A DNA stretch of 64,000 nucleotides from Sphingobacteriales bacterium 39-19 (GCA_001898465.1 MKTX01000017.1:186001-250000), one strand, 5' to 3'. Shown: positions 27,070-37,638, counted from the first letter of the stretch. Program-made: numbers and translations. The notes: generated by a model from the letters alone, not told the origin.

Positions 27070-27927
27070 ATGAGGCAACTTAAAATCGCTACCCAGATTA
27101 CAAACAGGGATTCCCAGGCCGTTGAAAAATACCTGCAGGAGATCTCTAAAATATCGATGATTACCCCAGAAGAAGAAACCATCCTGGCCCAAAAGATAAA
27201 AATGGGCGATCAGCGTGCTTTAGACAAATTAGTACAGGCAAATCTTCGTTTTGTGGTATCGGTTGCCAAACAATATCAGCACCAGGGACTTTCTTTAAGC
27301 GATTTAATTAATGAAGGAAACCTGGGTTTAATTAAAGCCGCTCAGCGTTTTGATGAAACGAAAGGATTTAAATTTATTTCGTATGCTGTTTGGTGGATCC
27401 GTCAATCTATTTTACAGGCACTTGCCGAACAAGGCCGCCTGGTTCGTTTACCCCAAAATAAAATTGGTACATACAACAAAGCCAATAAAGCCTATATGGC
27501 TTTTGAGCAGGAACATGAAAGAGAACCCTCTACCGAAGAGCTTGCCGAACTTTTAGAAATGAGTGAAACCGAAATCAATAATATCTTTCAAAGTAATACC
27601 CGTCATACTTCTTTAGATGCTCCCGTACATGAAGCAGAAGATGTGGCCATGGGCGATTTACTGAAGGGCGGAGCAGAAACAGATGAAGATGTGATGCACG
27701 ATTCATTAAAAAATGAAATTCGCCGGGTATTAAAATCATTGAGCCCAAGAGAGGCAGAAATTGTAAATGCTTATTTTGGCCTGGATGGTGAAAACGGTGT
27801 TACCGTAGAACAGATTGGCCAGAAATATGATTTAACAAAAGAAAGAATTCGCCAAATTAAAGAAAGAGCTATTAAACGTTTACAAAAAGCCCGCTATAGC
27901 GGCGCTTTAAAAGCATATTTAGGTTAA
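27070..27927 (+). CDS. rpoD: Primary RNA polymerase sigma factor (Bacteroidota RpoD/SigA)
   Basis: This sigma-70 protein directs housekeeping transcription. Its 285 residues match the short primary sigma factors of Bacteroidota, which lack the long region 1.1. Region 1.2 (YLQEISKISMITPEEE), region 2 (GNLGLIKAAQRFDETKGFKFISYAVWWIRQSI), region 3 and region 4 with its helix-turn-helix (VTVEQIGQKYDLTKERIRQIKERAIKRL) are all intact. It presumably reads the TAnnTTTG boxes noted in this window. It is monocistronic, with a terminator just downstream. Confidence 0.96.
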   Translation: MRQLKIATQITNRDSQAVEKYLQEISKISMITPEEETILAQKIKMGDQRALDKLVQANLRFVVSVAKQYQHQGLSLSDLINEGNLGLIKAAQRFDETKGFKFISYAVWWIRQSILQALAEQGRLVRLPQNKIGTYNKANKAYMAFEQEHEREPSTEELAELLEMSETEINNIFQSNTRHTSLDAPVHEAEDVAMGDLLKGGAETDEDVMHDSLKNEIRRVLKSLSPREAEIVNAYFGLDGENGVTVEQIGQKYDLTKERIRQIKERAIKRLQKARYSGALKAYLG

Positions 27928-27950
27928 TACATACCTCATCCTGTTTTTAA

Positions 27951-27979
27951 AAGCTTCGGGTTATCCCGAAGTTTTTTTT
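27951..27979 (+). terminator. Terminator after rpoD
   Basis: CTTCGGG and CCCGAAG form a 7-bp stem with a TTAT loop, extendable to 10 bp by flanking A:T and G:T pairs, followed by eight T. It is 24 bases beyond the rpoD stop. Confidence 0.88.
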
Positions 27980-28142
27980 ATCTATTTTTTTTAAATGAAT
28001 TGTACAACCCTGTACATCAAAAGCAGGTTTTACAGCCTGCATTTAATTACAAGTTAAGACGATATTATTACCTGGATTTAATCTTATAAAAAATGAATTC
28101 CCCACATTGCTGAATAATCCCCTAAAAACACTTTAAAACCCG

Positions 28143-28150
28143 TAATTTTG
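28143..28150 (+). promoter_or_regulatory. -7 box for lepA
   Basis: TAATTTTG matches TAnnTTTG exactly, 25 bases before the lepA ATG. Confidence 0.55.
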
Positions 28151-28175
28151 CGCCCTAAAACACGGGAAATCGTTT

Positions 28176-29966
28176 ATGAAGAATATCCGGAATTTTTGCA
28201 TCATCGCACATATAGATCATGGAAAAAGTACCCTGGCAGACCGGTTACTGGAATTTACCAAAACGGTAAGCGAAAGGGATATGCATGCCCAGGTACTGGA
28301 TGATATGGACCTGGAAAGGGAAAAAGGGATTACCATAAAAAGCCATGCCATTCAAATTGATTACCCGTATAACAATGAAAGATATACCCTTAACCTGATT
28401 GATACACCCGGCCATGTGGATTTTAGTTATGAAGTAAGCCGGGCACTTGCGGCTTGTGAAGGTGCATTGCTTTTGGTAGATGCTACACAAGGCATACAAG
28501 CCCAAACCATCAGCAATTTATACCTCGCTTTAGAAAATGACCTGGAAATAATTCCGGTTATTAATAAAATTGATATGGAAGGTGCCATGATCCCGGAAGT
28601 AAAAGACCAGATCATAGAATTAATCGGCTGTAAAGATGAAGATATTTTATTGGCCAGCGGAAAAAGCGGCATCGGTATCCAGGAAATTTTAGAAGCTATT
28701 GTAAAACGCATCCCTGCTCCCAAAGGCGACCCCAATGCACCTTTACAAGCCTTGATTTTTGATAGCGTTTTTAATAGCTTCCGTGGTATTATTGTGTACT
28801 ACCGCATTTTTAATGGCAGTATAAAAAAGGGTGATAAAGTAAAATTCTTTAGCACCGAAAATGAGTATGAGGCTGATGAAGTAGGGATATTAAAACTAGG
28901 AATGAGTGTGCGTGATTCCGTGCAATGCGGCGATGTAGGCTATATTATTACGGGCATTAAAAATGCAAAAGAAGTAAAAGTAGGAGATACCCTTACCACC
29001 GTGCAAAACCCTACCCATGAAAGAATTGACGGCTTTGAAGATGTAAAACCGATGGTATTTGCCGGTATTTATCCCGTAAATACAGATGAGTTTGAAGAAC
29101 TGAGAGATTGTATGGAAAAATTACAGCTCAATGATGCTTCGCTTACGTTTGAGCTGGAAACCTCCAAAGCACTGGGTTTTGGTTTTCGCTGTGGGTTCCT
29201 GGGATTATTGCACATGGAAATCATACAGGAAAGATTAGAAAGGGAATATAACCAAACCGTAATAACTACGGTACCCAACGTAAGTTTTATTGCTTATACC
29301 ACAAAGGGAGAAATCATCCAGGTAAATAATCCTGCTGAAATGCCCGACCCAAGCCGCACAGAGCGTATTGAAGAACCTTTTATAAAAGCACAGATCATTA
29401 GTAAGCCGGAATATATTGGAAATATTATGACGCTTTGTATGAATAAGCGGGGCATGCTCATACATCAAAGTTATTTAACAACTACCCGGGTTGAACTCCA
29501 GTTTGAAATACCACTTACCGAAATTGTTTTTGATTTTTATGATAAATTAAAATCACAAACCCGGGGCTATGCCTCTTTTGATTACCACAGGATTGATAAC
29601 CGGGAAAGTGATATCGTAAAAATGGACATCTTACTCAATAACGAAAAAGTAGATGCCCTCAGTGCATTGATCCACCGGGGTCGGGCGCAGGAATTTGGCC
29701 GCAAACTCTGTGAAAAATTAAAAGAACTTTTACCCCGCCAGCAATTTCAAATAGCCATACAAGCCGCTATTGGAGCTAAAGTAATAGCCAGGGAAAATAT
29801 AAGCGCCATGCGAAAAGATGTTACTGCAAAATGCTATGGTGGGGATATAAGCCGTAAACGTAAATTATTGGAAAAACAAAAAGAAGGTAAAAAGCGGATG
29901 CGGCAAATTGGTAATGTAGAAATTCCCCAGGAAGCATTTTTAGCTGTTTTAAAATTAGATGAATAA
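28176..29966 (+). CDS. lepA: Elongation factor 4 (LepA GTPase)
   Basis: LepA is a ribosome-binding GTPase that acts in translation initiation or back-translocation under stress. The 596 residues are full length. G1 is AHIDHGKST (11-19), G3 DTPGHVD, and G4 NKID. The C-terminal domain typical of LepA ends [44 protein letters not shown]. The mutS2-like gene follows after 48 bases and may share its transcript. Confidence 0.97.
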   Translation: MKNIRNFCIIAHIDHGKSTLADRLLEFTKTVSERDMHAQVLDDMDLEREKGITIKSHAIQIDYPYNNERYTLNLIDTPGHVDFSYEVSRALAACEGALLLVDATQGIQAQTISNLYLALENDLEIIPVINKIDMEGAMIPEVKDQIIELIGCKDEDILLASGKSGIGIQEILEAIVKRIPAPKGDPNAPLQALIFDSVFNSFRGIIVYYRIFNGSIKKGDKVKFFSTENEYEADEVGILKLGMSVRDSVQCGDVGYIITGIKNAKEVKVGDTLTTVQNPTHERIDGFEDVKPMVFAGIYPVNTDEFEELRDCMEKLQLNDASLTFELETSKALGFGFRCGFLGLLHMEIIQERLEREYNQTVITTVPNVSFIAYTTKGEIIQVNNPAEMPDPSRTERIEEPFIKAQIISKPEYIGNIMTLCMNKRGMLIHQSYLTTTRVELQFEIPLTEIVFDFYDKLKSQTRGYASFDYHRIDNRESDIVKMDILLNNEKVDALSALIHRGRAQEFGRKLCEKLKELLPRQQFQIAIQAAIGAKVIARENISAMRKDVTAKCYGGDISRKRKLLEKQKEGKKRMRQIGNVEIPQEAFLAVLKLDE

Positions 29967-30014
29967 GTAAAGGGAGTATTCCCTTTTGGCAAAAAAGGAG
30001 GAGGCCATACAGGT

Positions 30015-32117
30015 ATGAAAATTTTTCCTGCATCCACATTAGATCAATTAGAATTTAATAAAGTAAAAAGTTTACTTGCCGGGCATTGCCGTACTGAGTT
30101 TGCTGTACAAAAAGCCACACAACTAAGAATCCACACCCAGGTACATTTTATAGAAAGGGCCCTGCAGCAAACCCATGAATTTAAATCGCTTTTACAAACA
30201 GCCCAATATTTTCCCAACGATTTTGCAAAAAATATAAAGCGGGAATTAAAGTTGCTGGGCATACCCGGCGCCACCTTAAGTGCAGAACAGTTTATCGCTC
30301 TTAAAAAACTGGCAGAAAATACGCAACAGGTTTTTCGGTGGTTCGATGATGATCACCGCCAGGCATATCCTGCTTTGGCACAGGTGATAGAAGGAACCTA
30401 TTATGAGAAAGCAATCAAAGAAATGATTGAGGGTGTATTAGATGATGGGGGTGAAGTAAGAGACAGCGCCAGCACGGAACTGGCAGAAATCCGGATGAAA
30501 CTATATAGGAAACGGAATGAACAAAGGCGCCTGTTTGATAAAATCGTTTCACGGCTCAACAAACTTGGTTACCTCACCGATATTGAAGAAAGTTTTATGA
30601 ATGGCCGCCGGGTATTAGCGGTGTTTGCTGAACAGAAAAGATTGGTAAAAGGGGTGTTGCACAGTGAGAGCGAAAGCAGGCGTACCAGTTTTATTGAACC
30701 GGAAGAAACCACAGAGATCAATAACGAAATATTTTCATTAGAATATAAAGAAGAAAAAGAAATCACCCGCATCTTACAAGAACTTACCAAACGATTGGCC
30801 GTGTTTTCAACTTTGCTGAATCAATATTTTATCCTGGCGGGTGAATTTGATTTTATAAGAGCCAAAGCTTTATTGGCCCTGGATATAAACGGACATTACC
30901 CCATGGTAAAAGATAAAGCCCACATTCATTTGGTAAATGCCTGTCACCCTTTATTGTATTTATATAATTCCCGGGCAGGTAAATCCACTATACCCTTATC
31001 GCTTACCCTGGATGCAGAAAAAAGAATCCTGGTGATCAGTGGCCCCAATGCAGGTGGCAAAACGGTAACCCTTAAAACCGTGGGCCTCTTGCAAATTATG
31101 TTACAGGCCGGATTATTGGTGAGTGCCAGCCCGCAAAGTGAATTTGGTATTTTTAAGCAACTTTTCATTCATATGGGTGACGAACAAAACCTGGAGTTTG
31201 AACTGAGTACCTATTCATCCCACCTGACCAATATGAAATATTTTATTGAAAATGCAAATGGCAAAACTCTTTTTTTTATTGATGAATTGGGGAGTGGGAG
31301 CGACCCCAGCCTGGGTGGCGCTTTTGCAGAAGTGATTATGGAAGAGTTGGCTTATAAACATGCATTGGGTATAGTTACTACGCATTACCTCAATTTGAAA
31401 GTAATGGTCGGGCGGGTAAAAGGAATTATAAATGGCGCCATGCAGTTTGATGAACAAAAATTAGCGCCCCTTTATAAACTGCTGGTGGGCAAACCCGGGA
31501 GTTCATATACATTTTCAATTGCCGAACGTATTGGCCTCCCACAAAAATTAATAAGCCGGGCACGCAGGCTTGTGGATGAAAATCATTTTACTTTAGATAC
31601 CCTATTAAACCGAACCGAACAAGATTTGCAGCAGATTGATAAGGAAAAAGACACTTTGGCTAAATTGCTGAAAGAAAATGAAAGATTGAAGCATGATATG
31701 CAAATGGTGATAAATAAAGAATTACATCGCCAGCAGGTAGAAAAATTAAAATACCAGAATCATTTATCAGAAGAAAAAATACATTACCTCAAAGACATGG
31801 AACGGCGGTTAAAAGCCCTGGTAATAGAATGGCGAAAATCAGAACAAAAAGAGGATGTTATAAAAATGATCCATGCCTTACTTTTTAAACAAAAAGATAA
31901 AATGGTAGTGGAAAAAAATCAAAAAAAATTAAATGAAAAATATATCGAAATTGGAGGTACTATACAAATTGGCCAAAAAGTAAAAATGAAAAATAACCGC
32001 TCTGTGGGTATTGTTAAAGAAATGAGGGGTAAAAAAGCAATATTGCAGGTAGGCGCCGTTCCCATAACAGTGAATATCACCGACCTGGTAGCCATTGCAG
32101 ATAAACCGGTTTCTTAA
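30015..32117 (+). CDS. mutS2: MutS2-type ATPase lacking the Smr nuclease domain
   Basis: The 700-residue protein has the MutS core and clamp (about 1-330), then an ABC-type ATPase: Walker A GPNAGGKT (343-350), signature region ELSTYSSHLTNM and Walker B LFFIDELGSGSDP (419-431). A long coiled coil follows (about 545-640), then a small KOW-like beta domain (about 645-695), where it stops. Full MutS2 proteins continue with an Smr endonuclease domain; here no HGxG or LDLRG motif exists in or just after the frame. MutS2 acts on recombination intermediates or collided ribosomes; this form is predicted not to cut. Confidence 0.88.
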   Translation: MKIFPASTLDQLEFNKVKSLLAGHCRTEFAVQKATQLRIHTQVHFIERALQQTHEFKSLLQTAQYFPNDFAKNIKRELKLLGIPGATLSAEQFIALKKLAENTQQVFRWFDDDHRQAYPALAQVIEGTYYEKAIKEMIEGVLDDGGEVRDSASTELAEIRMKLYRKRNEQRRLFDKIVSRLNKLGYLTDIEESFMNGRRVLAVFAEQKRLVKGVLHSESESRRTSFIEPEETTEINNEIFSLEYKEEKEITRILQELTKRLAVFSTLLNQYFILAGEFDFIRAKALLALDINGHYPMVKDKAHIHLVNACHPLLYLYNSRAGKSTIPLSLTLDAEKRILVISGPNAGGKTVTLKTVGLLQIMLQAGLLVSASPQSEFGIFKQLFIHMGDEQNLEFELSTYSSHLTNMKYFIENANGKTLFFIDELGSGSDPSLGGAFAEVIMEELAYKHALGIVTTHYLNLKVMVGRVKGIINGAMQFDEQKLAPLYKLLVGKPGSSYTFSIAERIGLPQKLISRARRLVDENHFTLDTLLNRTEQDLQQIDKEKDTLAKLLKENERLKHDMQMVINKELHRQQVEKLKYQNHLSEEKIHYLKDMERRLKALVIEWRKSEQKEDVIKMIHALLFKQKDKMVVEKNQKKLNEKYIEIGGTIQIGQKVKMKNNRSVGIVKEMRGKKAILQVGAVPITVNITDLVAIADKPVS

Positions 32118-32168
32118 AATTTCCTGATTTTTGAAATAAAGTCCGTTTACTTTTATTAGTTTAGTTTC

Positions 32169-32597
32169 ATGAAAATAAAAAACAATACTTTCCTCGTTGC
32201 TTTTTTACTCATCCTGTCAGTAATCCTTTTTTCTGCTGCGATACCTTACCGGGATGGGTTTAAAAATTTACAGGTGCTCCCGAAAAATATTTCTGAAAAA
32301 AAATTAGATGATATAATGCACCAGTTTAACGAAGGCCTTGCCGTAAACTGTGAATACTGCCATGTGAGAGATAGTAAAACAGGCCATATGGCTTTTGAGC
32401 TGGATGATAAACCCGAAAAGGATATGGCCCGGGGCATGATAAAACTTACGGATAGTATTAATTACACTTATTTTAGGCAGTATGATAAAGATAGCATGCT
32501 GGTATGGAGAGTAACCTGCTATACCTGCCACCACGGCGATCCTTATCCCGATGCCAATAAACCTGCCAAGCCAATCAACCTGCTTAACGGCAATTAA
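32169..32597 (+). CDS. Secreted diheme c-type cytochrome (reaction-centre cytochrome-like)
   Basis: The 142-residue protein has a signal peptide or anchor (about 6-23). Two heme-attachment motifs are present, CEYCH (61-65) and CYTCH (117-121). The spacing and the conserved DDIMHQFNEGLAVNCEYCHV resemble the photosynthetic reaction-centre cytochrome subunit family, small non-photosynthetic forms of which are common in Bacteroidota. Met86 or Met90 could be a sixth ligand. It probably transfers electrons in the periplasm. No oxidoreductase partner is adjacent. Confidence 0.85.
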   Translation: MKIKNNTFLVAFLLILSVILFSAAIPYRDGFKNLQVLPKNISEKKLDDIMHQFNEGLAVNCEYCHVRDSKTGHMAFELDDKPEKDMARGMIKLTDSINYTYFRQYDKDSMLVWRVTCYTCHHGDPYPDANKPAKPINLLNGN

Positions 32598-32719
32598 TTT
32601 AATGCCCTGTTTTGGTGTTCTGCCTTATAATGTATAATTTACACATTAAAGGCGCTAACCTTTTTAGGAAGCCGGGAATTTCTACCCTGTAAAAGCCAGG
32701 CAATTTATTGTGTACCGGA

Positions 32720-32727
32720 TAAATTTT
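32720..32727 (+). promoter_or_regulatory. Possible -7 box abutting alpha-amylase start
   Basis: TAAATTTT matches seven of eight consensus positions, 6 bases before the ATG at 32734. Confidence 0.35.
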
Positions 32728-32733
32728 ACGTCA

Positions 32734-35283
32734 ATGATAAAACGTTTACTTTTTTCACTGTCCTTTTTATTTTTATTAAAACCCCTTTTTTCGCAACAAG
32801 TATTCATGCAAGGCTGGTATTGGGATTATCCAAAAACAGCCAATGGGTATAGCTGGGCAGATACTTTAAGATTAAAAGCGGCATCATTAAAACAAGCGGG
32901 TATTACCCATATATGGTTTCCGCCGCATGCTGTAGCCAGTTTTGGAACCAATAGCAACGGTTACGATCCAAAAGATTTATTTATTGGAGATCAAACAACG
33001 GGCCTGGGTACACGGCCTTCTTTAAATGCCATGCTGGCTGAGTTTACGGCACAAGGAATTGCACCTGTTGCCGATGTAATCTTTAATCACCGGGATGGCG
33101 GAAGTGCAGAAAACAACCCGGCTGTAAAAAGTTATATCACCAATTATTATACAGCAGCCAAAGAACCCTTTCCATCTGACCGGTATCGTTGCATTTTACC
33201 TTTAGGCGGAAGTTCCGGAAACGGGGCTGGTGATTATTATTTTAAATTAAGTTCTAAAAGCGGTGATGCTCGTTTTAATGCTTATCAATATAAATTGTAT
33301 TTGCAAACGAACCGGGTGGGTTATGCCGGTCTTCCTGCCACTACAGAAACAGAACCCAATGGCGGGGGCGATTGTGGCCAGGGAGACAATAGCATTACCC
33401 TGGGCAGGGATATGATTGTAAATATTGAAAACGGAACTTCTTGTGGTACCGATGAATTTAAACTGAGTTTAACAGCCGGGGATTTTTATGCTGCCGGGGA
33501 TACCATTTTTATTTATTTGAATAATACAGGTGGTTATTCTGATCACCGGATATATGGTTTATGGAGTAGCAGCCGTAGTGCCGATATTGTAAACGACATC
33601 CAATATCAAACTTATACCAACTTCAGTAATATGCCCAGCGGGCGGGGGCAAATGAATTTTGAATTTTTTAAACCCAACTCTGCAAATGCAGCTACCACCT
33701 ATCTTTCCGGGGATTGGGATGGGATGTATTTTTTTTATGACTACGACCAGTTTCAAAAAAGATCAAAAGATACATTGATCAATTATGCTAAATGGAATTG
33801 GACTGACCTGGGTGTACGTGGATTTAGAATGGATGCCGTAAAACATTTTACACCTGAGTTTGTGGGCGATATGCTGGATAGTTTACATGATGCCGGTATG
33901 GATCCATCAATGGTAGTGGGAGAGTGGTACAGTACCAATACCGGTGAATTAAATGGCTGGATCAACAGTGTAAAATCATATATGAACCCTGCTACACAGG
34001 CAGCCATTCATCCAAAAATATTTGATTTTGCACTTAGAGAAAACTTGCGCCAGGCATGTGATAATCCCGGGTTTGATAGTCGCAATATTTTTAATGGAAG
34101 CCTACGAGATGCAGCAGGCACCAGTGGTTTTAATGTTGTAAGTTTTGTAAATAATCATGATTTTAGAGATGGCTCAGGCTTTGCATCCTTAATAAGAAAT
34201 AACCCCATTTTAGCCTACGCTTATATTCTTACCAATAACCAGGTGGGCGTGCCCACTATCTTTTACCCGGATTATTACGGTTACCCGGCTCCGGCCGGTG
34301 GGCTATATGCCTACCATCCTACCCATTTGCCTCCCTATAAACCTGAAATAGATGCTTTAATAAAAGTATTGCAAACTTATATCAATGGGTCTCCCTCGGT
34401 AGATTATTTAAACCGGTTTGGTACAGCATACGCTTCTAATTACATACAAGGCAGTGCCGATAAAGCTTTAATTTACCAATTACAGGGCTTTGCCGGAAAT
34501 GGAAATAAAGATGTACTGGTAGCCATCAACTTGGGTTCAGGCACTTTACAGGTAGATCATGCGATTAATACAAGGGGCGGTTTAATTCCGCAGGGAACCC
34601 GGTTTACAGATATTTTGGGCCGCTCGGCTTATCCCTATCAAATTGTAAATGCAGCTTCACAAGTTTATTTTGAATTGCCTCCTTACAGCTATTCAGTATG
34701 GGTACAGGGCGATGATCCTGTTTTGCCCATTACCGGTTTGCTGTTTACTGCTACGGCCAATAAAAATGAAGCGATACTCAATTGGCAAATACAGGAAAAT
34801 GAAACAGCCGCTTACTTTGAAGTACAGCGGAGTTTGGATGGCATTCATTATACTACATTGAATCAGGTAACTGCCCATGCCAAAAATGGAATGGAGCAAT
34901 ATCATTTTATTGATGAAAACCCGGCCTTTAATACAGCTCTTCTCTACCGCATTAAAATAACAGATAAAACCAATAAATATGGTTATTCTGATATCCGGAT
35001 GCTACGGTTTGCAAATCCGGGATTAGTGGTAAAATTATTGGGGAACCCGGTGCAAAATAATTTGCAACTACAATTTAAAAATGACCAGGCACAAAAAATA
35101 TATATTTCAGTATATAATGATAAAGCCCAAAAACTTTTGCATGAGGAAATAAATATAAATGCCGGTAATACGAGCAGGAATATTTTACTTGGCAAATGGC
35201 CGGCCGGCAATTATCACTGCCTTATACAAACGCAGCAGGGTACAAAACAAACTATTCAATTCAGTAAATTAAATGGTTATTAA
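32734..35283 (+). CDS. Secreted alpha-amylase (GH13) with T9SS type A tail
   Basis: The enzyme is predicted to cut internal alpha-1,4 bonds of starch outside the cell. The 849 residues comprise a signal peptide (about 1-21, ending LFSQ), a GH13 barrel, a C-terminal beta domain, a linker domain (about 675-765) and a Por-secretion-like tail (about 765-849). Catalytic motifs are ADVIFNHR, GFRMDAV (Asp367), VVGEWYS (Glu397) and FVNNHD (Asp476). A GTG at 32710 would add 8 residues ahead of the signal peptide, so the ATG is preferred. Transporters or SusCD genes for the products are not adjacent. Confidence 0.93.
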   Translation: MIKRLLFSLSFLFLLKPLFSQQVFMQGWYWDYPKTANGYSWADTLRLKAASLKQAGITHIWFPPHAVASFGTNSNGYDPKDLFIGDQTTGLGTRPSLNAMLAEFTAQGIAPVADVIFNHRDGGSAENNPAVKSYITNYYTAAKEPFPSDRYRCILPLGGSSGNGAGDYYFKLSSKSGDARFNAYQYKLYLQTNRVGYAGLPATTETEPNGGGDCGQGDNSITLGRDMIVNIENGTSCGTDEFKLSLTAGDFYAAGDTIFIYLNNTGGYSDHRIYGLWSSSRSADIVNDIQYQTYTNFSNMPSGRGQMNFEFFKPNSANAATTYLSGDWDGMYFFYDYDQFQKRSKDTLINYAKWNWTDLGVRGFRMDAVKHFTPEFVGDMLDSLHDAGMDPSMVVGEWYSTNTGELNGWINSVKSYMNPATQAAIHPKIFDFALRENLRQACDNPGFDSRNIFNGSLRDAAGTSGFNVVSFVNNHDFRDGSGFASLIRNNPILAYAYILTNNQVGVPTIFYPDYYGYPAPAGGLYAYHPTHLPPYKPEIDALIKVLQTYINGSPSVDYLNRFGTAYASNYIQGSADKALIYQLQGFAGNGNKDVLVAINLGSGTLQVDHAINTRGGLIPQGTRFTDILGRSAYPYQIVNAASQVYFELPPYSYSVWVQGDDPVLPITGLLFTATANKNEAILNWQIQENETAAYFEVQRSLDGIHYTTLNQVTAHAKNGMEQYHFIDENPAFNTALLYRIKITDKTNKYGYSDIRMLRFANPGLVVKLLGNPVQNNLQLQFKNDQAQKIYISVYNDKAQKLLHEEININAGNTSRNILLGKWPAGNYHCLIQTQQGTKQTIQFSKLNGY

Positions 35284-35313
35284 AAAAGGCATTTAATATT
35301 TCCTGGGGAAAGC

Positions 35314-37482
35314 TTATTTTTTAAAAAAGGATTGAGTTGCTTTATTCGATCCCTGGCTTAATACAAGCTGGTATTGGCCTGTAGCAAGATGGGAGAGATT
35401 AGGAATAATGAAAATATTTTCTCCTTTTGCTGCCACCCGGTTTATTTTGAGTACTAATTTACCCGCTGCATCTATCACTTGTATCGTTGTGTTTTGTTGT
35501 TGAACACTTGTAAATACGATCTTCAATTCATCTGTAACGGGGTTGGGATAAACCAGCATCCATTCGCTGCCTTTATTTTTTAACCGGAGTTTGATGACCG
35601 GTGAAAAATTCATTCTTCCATCTGCATCTATCATCGCTAATCGGTAGTAAAGGGTATTGACCGCTGTGAGAAAATGATCGGTATATTGATATGTTTTAGT
35701 ATTTGCCATATTCCCCGTTGCCTCTATTTGTGTAATATCAATAAAATGAACAGCATCTTCGCTTCTTTGCAGCACATAATTCCTGCAATTTATTTCCTGG
35801 GCAGTTACCCATTGCAGCAAAGCTGTATTATTGGGAAGCAAAGCAGCAGAAAAAGAAATCAGTTGAACCGGAACAGGGCCGCCGGTTGCGCCCATAACGG
35901 CCGTGCTTTGATCGATAAATTCAATACCGGAAAAAGTAGAAGCGCTCACCGTACCTGTATTGATAACCGATGCAGGAGTAGCCGGTGCCCTTACTTTAAA
36001 TTTCACCTGGTAGGTATTCCCCGGAACTAAAATGCCGCCTTGATTATTGGTAGCACCCTGGCCCATATAGAATTTTACAAACTGGCGGTTACCTGCTATT
36101 CCGGTGTATGACATATCTGCCAAGTCCTGTTCATCAGTTTGTACCCCTTCAACTACACCCGGGCCATCGGTAACCAGCATAGACCCGGGAATATATGTAC
36201 AATTGGCAGGAATGGTATCTACTATAAAAACACGGTAAGCATTGGTGCTGGCAATTTGTTTTCCACTTAAAGTATAATTTAGAATTTCGTTCGCACCGGC
36301 CATTTGATCACCATCGCTATCCTGTACGGTTTTATGAATGGTAACGGTAGGTGATTTCATTCGGATAGAAAAAGCAAACATACTCGGAAAATACTGATCT
36401 GCTTCTGTACCAAAATCAATAGTTACAGAATTTGCATTGGGTTGTATGCCATAACCAATCCCTACATTTATTTCGTCGATATCAATTCCCATTTGGTTAA
36501 AATAATCCGGCGTTTTGGTATGTACATAGTCTCCATTTTTTGTAATACTTCCATTCCAAAAATTGTCCGGGGGATTCGTAATATTTGTAACGGTAACATT
36601 ATTTACTCTTAAATAATCACCAGCGGGGTTTGTACTTGTGGCGCCTAAATTGCCATCACCTTCCCAGCTCATTGCCGTCATTACCGCATCTTGGGCAGTT
36701 AAAGGGTTTTCAGGAACATTTAACCCCGTTAAATTTACCTGCAGGTTGCTAGGCAAGCCATTATTATTAAAAACCTGGTAATATCCATCGTAAATGCGGA
36801 TACTATTAAGCGGTGCATTACTGTTTTGATAGGCAACAACCATACACCAGCCTGCATAATTACCGCCACTGCCTACATAACCTGTGCTGGCAGGCACATT
36901 GGCAACGGTATAATTACCCGAACCCAAATCCTGAATATAGGGGGTAATATCCGCATAAGCCTGGTAAATAGTTTCCGTATCGGTAACCTGGAAAATATCT
37001 ACAGCATTTTGGGCAGCGAGTATGGGAACATAGGTTCCGTTCGTATTTTTTATCAATACTTTTCTAAGTGTATCCGTTGATAGGGTAAGTGCATAATTTG
37101 AAATGCGGCCGCCCCAATACAAACGGGCAAATTTTATGGTATTGTTTCCGGCCGGTAAAATAAGTTGAGCAGCGCTGGAGTTGTAGGTATTTGTATTTAC
37201 ATCAATATCTATAAATTGCATATTTGAAAAATCATTCCCATAAATTGTATTCCCGATGCCCCCGGCACTGTTTAAAGGGTTGGCAATATCATTCATTTGA
37301 AAAGTATCGGGCATATTGGTAAACGCATCTATAATATGCATTGAACTATTTCCAAGAACAGTTGTATTTCCTTTTATATTGGCAGAATAAACCAATGCGT
37401 ATGGCCTGATGGCATTTTGGGCCTGTACCATCAATGGCCCCACGAGGCAGGTGAAGTAAAGAAAGTATTTGATGATCCTCAT
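35314..37482 (-). CDS. Secreted surface protein with DUF11-like domain and T9SS type A tail
   Basis: The 722-residue protein has a signal peptide (1-21, ending VQAQ). Residues about 25-370 are a beta-rich region of unknown function (LPAGNNTIKFARLYWGGRIS). A DUF11-like repeat follows at about 375-515 (VTIHKTVQDSDGDQMAGANEILNYTL), then a linker domain and a C-terminal sorting tail (VYPNPVTDELKIVF ... GQYQLVLSQGS). It should leave the cell by type IX secretion. It converges on the amylase gene, 30 bases apart. Function is unknown; an adhesive or structural role is a guess. Confidence 0.85.
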   Translation of the reverse strand: MRIIKYFLYFTCLVGPLMVQAQNAIRPYALVYSANIKGNTTVLGNSSMHIIDAFTNMPDTFQMNDIANPLNSAGGIGNTIYGNDFSNMQFIDIDVNTNTYNSSAAQLILPAGNNTIKFARLYWGGRISNYALTLSTDTLRKVLIKNTNGTYVPILAAQNAVDIFQVTDTETIYQAYADITPYIQDLGSGNYTVANVPASTGYVGSGGNYAGWCMVVAYQNSNAPLNSIRIYDGYYQVFNNNGLPSNLQVNLTGLNVPENPLTAQDAVMTAMSWEGDGNLGATSTNPAGDYLRVNNVTVTNITNPPDNFWNGSITKNGDYVHTKTPDYFNQMGIDIDEINVGIGYGIQPNANSVTIDFGTEADQYFPSMFAFSIRMKSPTVTIHKTVQDSDGDQMAGANEILNYTLSGKQIASTNAYRVFIVDTIPANCTYIPGSMLVTDGPGVVEGVQTDEQDLADMSYTGIAGNRQFVKFYMGQGATNNQGGILVPGNTYQVKFKVRAPATPASVINTGTVSASTFSGIEFIDQSTAVMGATGGPVPVQLISFSAALLPNNTALLQWVTAQEINCRNYVLQRSEDAVHFIDITQIEATGNMANTKTYQYTDHFLTAVNTLYYRLAMIDADGRMNFSPVIKLRLKNKGSEWMLVYPNPVTDELKIVFTSVQQQNTTIQVIDAAGKLVLKINRVAAKGENIFIIPNLSHLATGQYQLVLSQGSNKATQSFFKK

Positions 37483-37485
37483 TAC

Positions 37486-37493
37486 TAAAGTTA
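37486..37493 (-). promoter_or_regulatory. Possible -7 box abutting the DUF11-like gene
   Basis: TAACTTTA on the minus strand matches seven of eight positions and lies 3 bases before the ATG at 37482. Confidence 0.35.
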
Positions 37494-37638
37494 AGGTGAT
37501 GATGAGGAATTTCTGAGGATATATTCGTTTCTATCGGGTAACTTGAAATGGCCGCTTACAAATTTGGTGAAAATTTATCAAAATTCAAACAAGTACCGTC
37601 ATTATTAAGCCGGCATGTAAAATCCCGAGCAACGTATG

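Noticed and set aside
28001-28040. Two small inverted repeats (TGTACA pair; GCAGG/CCTGC pair) between rpoD and lepA
   Set aside because: Stems are only 5-6 bp and lack a T tract or a matching motif elsewhere; the proper terminator is at 27951-27979.
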